Origin: Bartonella grahamii subsp. shimonis
GTDB lineage: Bacteria; Pseudomonadota; Alphaproteobacteria; Rhizobiales; Rhizobiaceae
Direction of reading: 5' to 3'
Assembly: GCF_036327415.1 (NCBI RefSeq)
Contig: NZ_CP123961.1
Location: 1,116,001-1,180,000 of the forward strand
Length of the DNA stretch: 64,000 nt
The notes under the pieces are model-generated. The model ran no database searches, was not told the DNA's origin, and was given only the letters and a program-made list of their open reading frames with translations. A program made the translations under genes and the position numbers. The number at the start of each line of letters is the position of its first letter. The stretch's first letter is position 1. Shown one piece after another: positions 59,146 through 64,000 of this stretch.

Positions 59146-59537
59146 ATGAAAGGTAAGATTAAAGGTAAGATTATTGGTCATGATCAAGGAGATTATTTCA
59201 TTTCAGGGGTTGATGGTAAGCGCTATGATTTTGTGTGTGAAAGGGGATACCATTAAATCTATTTTCCCTATCTTGACTGAAGGTCAGTCACAACAATCAA
59301 AAGTGACGTTAGCGGTCATTTGTTTTTTTAGGTGGACTAGGAATTCATCGTTTTATGGTTGGTAAAATTATAACAGGCATTGTAATGCTTTTTATAAATA
59401 TACTAAGTATAATCACTCTACCATTTACTTTTGGGTTAGGGATTATTTTTATAATTATGCCTTGGATATTGATTGATTTTATAGTCATTTTAACAGGAAA
59501 TTTTAAGGACAAAGATGGGTGTAAAATCACAAGTTAG
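59146..59537 (+). pseudogene. TM2-domain gene, more decayed copy 3
   Basis: The ATG at 59146 opens a 36-codon frame (KIIGHDQGDYFISGVDGKR) that has lost about 20 residues between KRYDF and the later part and ends at 59256. The TM2 part resumes in another frame, is shifted again at a run of seven T (59323-59329), and ends DKDGCKITS at 59537. A 12-base segment near the start (GGTAAGATTAAA) is duplicated. No full-length protein can be made. Confidence 0.8.
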
Positions 59538-59723
59538 TGGGATGTCTAATATTTGTCATATAAAAAGTGAGGCATTCAGCTTACTTTGATTGTATTTCAG
59601 GGGGGATAAATTGGTGATAACAAATTATTTGCGTGTGTAGATTAAGTAATGAGGTGTTAATCAAAATCGTGCATAGTTAGGCAAAATATTAAGAAATTTT
59701 TGCTGTAGAGACTGTACTATTTT

Positions 59724-60035
59724 ATGTGGACAAAGCAGAAACGTCGATCAATCAAAGTACGCTTTGTACTACCTCTTATGACGGTGGGTGTTTTAAGCTA
59801 TTTCAGTTACCATATTTATCATGGTGAGTATGGATTATATTCACGCAGTGAAGTTAATCAACATATTAGCGAATTAGAAAAGGAGCTTCATAAAATAGAA
59901 GCTGAGCGTGAATTCATTGAAAAGCGTATTTCTCTTTTACGCAATGGGCATATCGAAAAGGACATGTTGGATGAGTATGTCCGAAAGAATTTAAACTTTT
60001 CTAAGCCAAATGAATTGACAATTTTAATGCCTTGA
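59724..60035 (+). CDS. Septum formation initiator, FtsB/DivIC family
   Basis: FtsB/DivIC proteins are single-pass division proteins that bridge FtsQ and FtsL at the septum. The 103-residue product has a basic start (MWTKQKRRSIKVRF), one membrane helix (about residues 16-33), a coiled coil (VNQHISELEKELHKIEAER to about residue 75) and the family's C-terminal motif (DEYVRKNLNFSKPNEL). There is no clear ribosome-binding site. It lies between eno and pdhA as in other Rhizobiales, but two decayed copies of its 5' end lie upstream. Confidence 0.9.
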   Translation: MWTKQKRRSIKVRFVLPLMTVGVLSYFSYHIYHGEYGLYSRSEVNQHISELEKELHKIEAEREFIEKRISLLRNGHIEKDMLDEYVRKNLNFSKPNELTILMP

Positions 60036-60170
60036 AATGACAGCAAAGGTAAATGAGAAATTGCTTAATTTAAACAACAAACAGCAATGATATTGTTTAA
60101 GCCGATTGATAAGACTTGTAACTTTTGTTCGTAAAGGTTATTCCTAAATAATCATAAAAGGGAGTTTAAT

Positions 60171-61211
60171 ATGGCAGAACGACTTAAAAAAAATTCTGCG
60201 TCGGTAGCGCACACTGCATTATCAAGCACCACAAAGAAAGCACCAATAGCAGATTTTACAAAAGAGGAAGAAATTGATGCCTATCGTGAAATGCTTTTAA
60301 TACGCCGTTTTGAAGAAAAAGCAGGACAACTTTATGGTATGGGGCTTATTGGGGGATTTTGTCATCTTTATATTGGACAAGAAGCTGTTGTTATAGGAAC
60401 TTTAAAGGCAGCCAAAGAAGGTGATCAGGTTATTACGTCTTACCGTGATCATGGACATATGTTAGCAGTTGGGATGAGCCCACGTGGTGTCATGGCAGAA
60501 TTAACGGGACGTCAAGGGGGCTTTTCCAAAGGGAAAGGTGGTTCGATGCATATGTTCTCTAAAGAAAAGAACTTTTATGGTGGACACGGTATTGTTGGTG
60601 CACAGGTTTCCATTGGCTCAGGTTTGGCATTTTCGAATCAATATCTTGGTAAAGATAATGTGACATTGGTTTATTTTGGTGATGGTGCTGCAAATCAGGG
60701 GCAGGTTTACGAAAGTTTTAATATGGCTTCACTTTGGAAGCTGCCCGTTGTTTATATTATTGAAAACAATCAGTATGCTATGGGAACATCCGTTTCACGT
60801 GCATCTGCAGAAACTGATTTTTCTCGTCGGGGGCTTTCTTTTGAAATTCCAGGTATTGTTGTTAACGGTATGGATGTTCGATCAGTAAAAGGAGCTGCTG
60901 ATGAAGCAATTTCTTGGGCACGCTCGGGTAAAGGGCCGATCATTCTTGATATGCAGACCTATCGCTATCGTGGTCATTCCATGTCTGATCCAGCAAAATA
61001 TCGTTCAAAGGAAGAAGTCCAAAAAATAAAAGAGGAACATGATCCGATTGATCAAGTAAAAAGTCGGATTCTTAAACAAGGTTGGGCCAGCGAAGATAAT
61101 TTAAAGTCTATTGAGAAAGAGGTCCGTGCAATTGTTGCTGATGCAGCAGATTTTGCACAAAGTGATCAAGAGCCAGATGCTTCTGAGCTCTATACTGATA
61201 TTTTAGTTTGA
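60171..61211 (+). CDS. pdhA: Pyruvate dehydrogenase E1 component, alpha subunit
   Basis: PdhA, with PdhB, is the thiamine-diphosphate decarboxylase of the pyruvate dehydrogenase complex. The 346-residue protein has the ThDP-binding motif [13 protein letters not shown]...NN (through [12 protein letters not shown]), the phosphorylation-loop-like [11 protein letters not shown], and [18 protein letters not shown] near the start. AGGGAG precedes the ATG. pdhB follows after 16 bases, so the three pdh genes form an operon, with lpd expected just beyond the window. Confidence 0.97.
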   Translation: MAERLKKNSASVAHTALSSTTKKAPIADFTKEEEIDAYREMLLIRRFEEKAGQLYGMGLIGGFCHLYIGQEAVVIGTLKAAKEGDQVITSYRDHGHMLAVGMSPRGVMAELTGRQGGFSKGKGGSMHMFSKEKNFYGGHGIVGAQVSIGSGLAFSNQYLGKDNVTLVYFGDGAANQGQVYESFNMASLWKLPVVYIIENNQYAMGTSVSRASAETDFSRRGLSFEIPGIVVNGMDVRSVKGAADEAISWARSGKGPIILDMQTYRYRGHSMSDPAKYRSKEEVQKIKEEHDPIDQVKSRILKQGWASEDNLKSIEKEVRAIVADAADFAQSDQEPDASELYTDILV

Positions 61212-61227
61212 CGTGAGGGAAGCAAGT

Positions 61228-62595
61228 ATGTCTATTGATATTTTGATGCCGGCGCTTTCACCAACTATGGAAGAAGGTAAACTGTCTAAATGGCTCAAGA
61301 AAGAAGGTGATAAGGTTAGCTCTGGCGATGTTATTGCTGAAATTGAAACGGATAAGGCTACAATGGAAGTAGAGGCTGTTGATGAAGGAACTCTTGGTAA
61401 AGTTTTTGTGCCTGAAGGTTCTGAAGGCGTAAAGGTTAACACTGTTATTGCGGTTTTGTTAGAAGAAGGTGAGCGTGCTGAGGATATTTCGCAACCTACT
61501 GATACAACAGAAAAACCTAAAGCGTCCTCTTCTTCTCTGCCTTCTTCAGTTCCGCAAATTCCTACTTTTGATACGTCTCCTGATTTTGATATTCCAGTGG
61601 GAACACAAATGGTTACAATGACGGTTCGTGAAGCGCTTAATCAGGCTTTGGCTGAAGAAATGCGGCGTGATGAAAAAGTTTTTCTCATGGGGGAAGAGGT
61701 CGCGCAATATCAAGGTGCCTATAAGGTTAGCCAAGGTTTGTTGGAAGAATTCGGGGAACGGCGCGTTATTGATACCCCAATTACAGAGCACGGCTTTGCT
61801 GGGTTGGCTGTTGGGGCTGCTTTTGGAGGGTTACGTCCCATTGTCGAGTTTATGACCTTTAATTTTGCTATGCAGGCAATGGACCAAATTATTAACTCAG
61901 CAGCAAAAACACGTTATATGTCTGGTGGACAAATGACCGCTCCTATGGTTTTTCGTGGCCCCAATGGCGCGGCTGCCCGTGTTGGCGCTCAACATTCTCA
62001 ATGCTATGCAGCATGGTATGGTCATGTGCCAGGTTTAAAAGTTGTCATGCCTTATAGTGCTTCAGATGCAAAAGGTTTGCTGAAAGCGGCTATTCGTGAT
62101 GATAATCCTGTTATTTTTCTTGAAAATGAGATTTTGTATGGGCATCAATTTGAGGTTCCTCAACTCGATGATTTTGTTTTGCCTATTGGTCGGGCACGGA
62201 TTCATAAGTCTGGACAAGATGTGACGATTGTTGCATGTGGGATTGGAATGCATTACGCTGTTCAAGCGTTGCCAGAAATTGAAAAACTTGGTATTGACGT
62301 TGAAGTGATTGATTTACGAACCATTCGCCCGATGGATCTTCCAACAATTCTTTCTTCCGTTAAAAAAACAGGTCGTTTGGTAACAGTTGAAGAGGGATTT
62401 CCTCAATCATCTGTGGGAACTGAAATAGCAACGCGTGTTATGCAGCAGGCTTTTGACTATCTTGATGCACCAATTGCAACGATTTCTGGCAAAGATGTTC
62501 CGATGCCTTATGCTGCTAATCTTGAGAAGTTGGCTTTGCCTAATACTGCTGAAATTATTGAGGCCGTTAAGGCTGTGACGTACAACAGAGCATAA
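61228..62595 (+). CDS. pdhB: Pyruvate dehydrogenase E1 component, beta subunit, with N-terminal lipoyl domain
   Basis: The 455-residue protein starts at the ATG at 61228 (GAGGGA eight bases upstream; a GTG at 61213 is less likely). It has an N-terminal lipoyl domain (residues 1-80, lipoyl Lys in [14 protein letters not shown]), a Pro/Ser linker, and the transketolase-like E1-beta domain from about residue 135 ([38 protein letters not shown]). A lipoyl domain on E1-beta is known from rhizobia and is unusual elsewhere. It shares the lipoyl motif with pdhC. Confidence 0.96.
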   Translation: MSIDILMPALSPTMEEGKLSKWLKKEGDKVSSGDVIAEIETDKATMEVEAVDEGTLGKVFVPEGSEGVKVNTVIAVLLEEGERAEDISQPTDTTEKPKASSSSLPSSVPQIPTFDTSPDFDIPVGTQMVTMTVREALNQALAEEMRRDEKVFLMGEEVAQYQGAYKVSQGLLEEFGERRVIDTPITEHGFAGLAVGAAFGGLRPIVEFMTFNFAMQAMDQIINSAAKTRYMSGGQMTAPMVFRGPNGAAARVGAQHSQCYAAWYGHVPGLKVVMPYSASDAKGLLKAAIRDDNPVIFLENEILYGHQFEVPQLDDFVLPIGRARIHKSGQDVTIVACGIGMHYAVQALPEIEKLGIDVEVIDLRTIRPMDLPTILSSVKKTGRLVTVEEGFPQSSVGTEIATRVMQQAFDYLDAPIATISGKDVPMPYAANLEKLALPNTAEIIEAVKAVTYNRA

Positions 62596-62609
62596 CGGAG
62601 GAAAGCACA

Positions 62610-63953
62610 ATGCCCATTAAAATTACAATGCCAGCGCTTTCTCCTACGATGGAAGAGGGGAATTTAACAAAATGGAATATTAAGGAGGGTGATAAGGTTT
62701 CCTCTGGTGATGTTATTGCTGAAATTGAGACGGATAAAGCGACAATGGAAGTCGAAGCCGTTGATGAAGGCACGGTTGCCAAAATTGTTGTTCCTGCTGG
62801 AACACAAGGCGTTAAAGTGAATGCTTTGATTGTTGTTTTAGCAGAAGAAGGTGAAGATCTGGCTGAAGCTGCAAAAGTTGCAGAAGAGATCTCTTCTTGT
62901 ACAAGACAAGAACCAGAGGGCGTAAAACAAATAGATTCTCTGAAGCAGACGGACACAAAGGTTACAAAAATGTCCCATGAATCATCAGCTCAGCAATCAA
63001 TACAGCAAGATAAAAAGAGGACTCGTCTTTTTGCTTCTCCCTTAGCACGGCGATTAGCTTCTCAGGCAGGTCTTGATTTATCTCTTATTTCTGGAAGTGG
63101 TCCGCATGGTCGTATTATCAAGTGTGATGTAGAAAAAGCTGTGAGTGGTGATATTTCTAAAGCTTCTTATTCATCACAGATAGCAGAGGCGTTCGCAGCA
63201 GGAGATTCTGACAAAAAGATATTGAAACTCTTTAAAGAGGATGAATATACTTTCGCACCCCATAATAATATGCGGAAAACGATTGCTACACGTTTGATAG
63301 AATCAAAACAGAGAGTCCCGCATTTCTATGTAACGGTAGATTGTGAACTTGATGCGTTATTAACGCTGCGTACACAACTGAATACTGCTGCACCAATGGT
63401 TAAGATTCAGGAAGAAGCTAAGCCTACTTATAAGCTTTCTGTCAATGATATGGTAATCAAAGCTGTCGCACTTTCTTTGAAAGCGGTTCCTGATGCAAAT
63501 GTCTCTTGGCTTGAAGGTGGAATACTTCATCATAAACATTGTGATGTTGGGGTTGCTGTTTCTATTCCCAATGGATTAATTACGCCGATTATTCGCCATG
63601 CAGAGGAAAAGCCGTTATCGCTTATTTCCAAAGAGATGAAGGATTTTGCAAAGCGTGCCCGTGAGCAAAAGTTAAAAATGGAAGAATATCAGGGAGGAAC
63701 AACCGCTGTATCAAATATGGGGATGTATGGTGTAAAAAGTTTTTCTGCTATCCTTAATCCACCACATGCGACGATTTTTGCGATTGGTGCAGGAGAGCAA
63801 CGTGCCGTTGTTAAAAATGGTGCATTAGCCATCGCGACAGTTATGTCGGTTACACTTTCTGCTGATCATCGTGCTGTCGATGGTGTTTTAGCCGCAGAGC
63901 TTGCGCAGACTTTTAAGAAGATAATTGAAAATCCATTAGCAATGTTGGTTTGA
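62610..63953 (+). CDS. pdhC: Pyruvate dehydrogenase E2 component (dihydrolipoamide acetyltransferase)
   Basis: E2 is the core of the complex, passing the acetyl group from lipoamide to CoA. The 447-residue protein has one lipoyl domain (residues 1-80, lipoyl Lys in [14 protein letters not shown]), a linker, an E3/E1-binding domain (ASPLARRLASQAGLDLSLI, SGPHGRIIKCDV), and the C-terminal catalytic domain ending with the active-site motif SADHRAVDGVLAAE. GGAGGAAA precedes the ATG. The operon continues past the window, probably with lpd. Confidence 0.97.
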   Translation: MPIKITMPALSPTMEEGNLTKWNIKEGDKVSSGDVIAEIETDKATMEVEAVDEGTVAKIVVPAGTQGVKVNALIVVLAEEGEDLAEAAKVAEEISSCTRQEPEGVKQIDSLKQTDTKVTKMSHESSAQQSIQQDKKRTRLFASPLARRLASQAGLDLSLISGSGPHGRIIKCDVEKAVSGDISKASYSSQIAEAFAAGDSDKKILKLFKEDEYTFAPHNNMRKTIATRLIESKQRVPHFYVTVDCELDALLTLRTQLNTAAPMVKIQEEAKPTYKLSVNDMVIKAVALSLKAVPDANVSWLEGGILHHKHCDVGVAVSIPNGLITPIIRHAEEKPLSLISKEMKDFAKRAREQKLKMEEYQGGTTAVSNMGMYGVKSFSAILNPPHATIFAIGAGEQRAVVKNGALAIATVMSVTLSADHRAVDGVLAAELAQTFKKIIENPLAMLV

Positions 63954-64000
63954 ATGACAGTTCTTCACGTAAATTGTGAGAGAGTGTGTTAAGAGAGTGA

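Noticed and set aside
61228..62850. Similarity between the starts of pdhB and pdhC as a duplication artefact
   Set aside because: Both encode genuine lipoyl domains; a lipoyl domain on E1-beta is known in rhizobia, so the likeness reflects domain homology, not an assembly repeat.

Overview
The window is a stretch of an alphaproteobacterial (Rhizobiales) chromosome, almost certainly Bartonella. The DNA is AT-rich, gene blocks follow the usual rhizobial order (rpsF-rpsR-rplI-dnaB-radA; fabD-fabG-acpP-fabF-mltG-gmk; lptF-lptG-lptD-surA-pdxA-rsmA; tatABC-serS-pcm; eno-divIC-pdhABC), intergenic regions are long and decayed, and there is a tandem cluster of large AIDA-like autotransporters resembling the inducible Bartonella autotransporters. 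The species cannot be named from the sequence alone.

Layout. 1-5031 (minus): radA (cut by the window edge), dnaB, rplI, a DUF2232-type membrane protein, rpsR, rpsF. 5361-9590 (plus): a PAP2 phosphatase and the fatty-acid genes fabD, fabG, acpP, fabF. 9766-11769 (plus): mltG and gmk, with what looks like the decayed end of yicC between them. 11797-19338 (minus): an outer-membrane biogenesis operon, lptF-lptG-lptD-surA-like-pdxA-rsmA. 19737-20611 (plus): holC and two small membrane proteins, preceded by a probable pepA remnant. 20608-21897 (minus): an MHS-type transporter. 22456-33840 (plus): three autotransporters in tandem; the first has three passenger modules, and the first and third share a nearly identical 1.14-kb 3' end. 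34234 onward: ndk, then pgsA, uvrC and rlmJ on minus. 40490-49216 (plus): tatA, tatB, a frameshifted tatC, serS, pcm, a LysM/LytM lipoprotein, yajC, a Mth938-like protein and an NDUFAF6-like protein, separated by long gene-poor gaps with copies of a degenerate repeat. 50117-57431: ppiD (minus), then tpiA, secG, pyrG, kdsA, eno (plus). 57546-60035: a TM2-domain gene tandemly triplicated together with the 5' end of the divIC/ftsB gene; only the first TM2 copy and the last divIC copy are intact. 60171-63953: pdhA, pdhB, pdhC.

The housekeeping genes form coherent pathways: replication and translation, fatty-acid synthesis, LPS transport with outer-membrane protein folding, protein export (Tat, YajC, SecG), lower glycolysis feeding pyruvate dehydrogenase, CTP and KDO synthesis. 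The unusual parts are the autotransporter cluster with signs of gene conversion, the TM2/divIC tandem array, the disrupted tatC, an in-frame stop just upstream of mltG, and several spots where genes expected from rhizobial order (yicC, pepA, surE, secDF, moaDE, scpAB) are missing or present only as traces. All similarity statements are by eye and from family knowledge; no database search was run.
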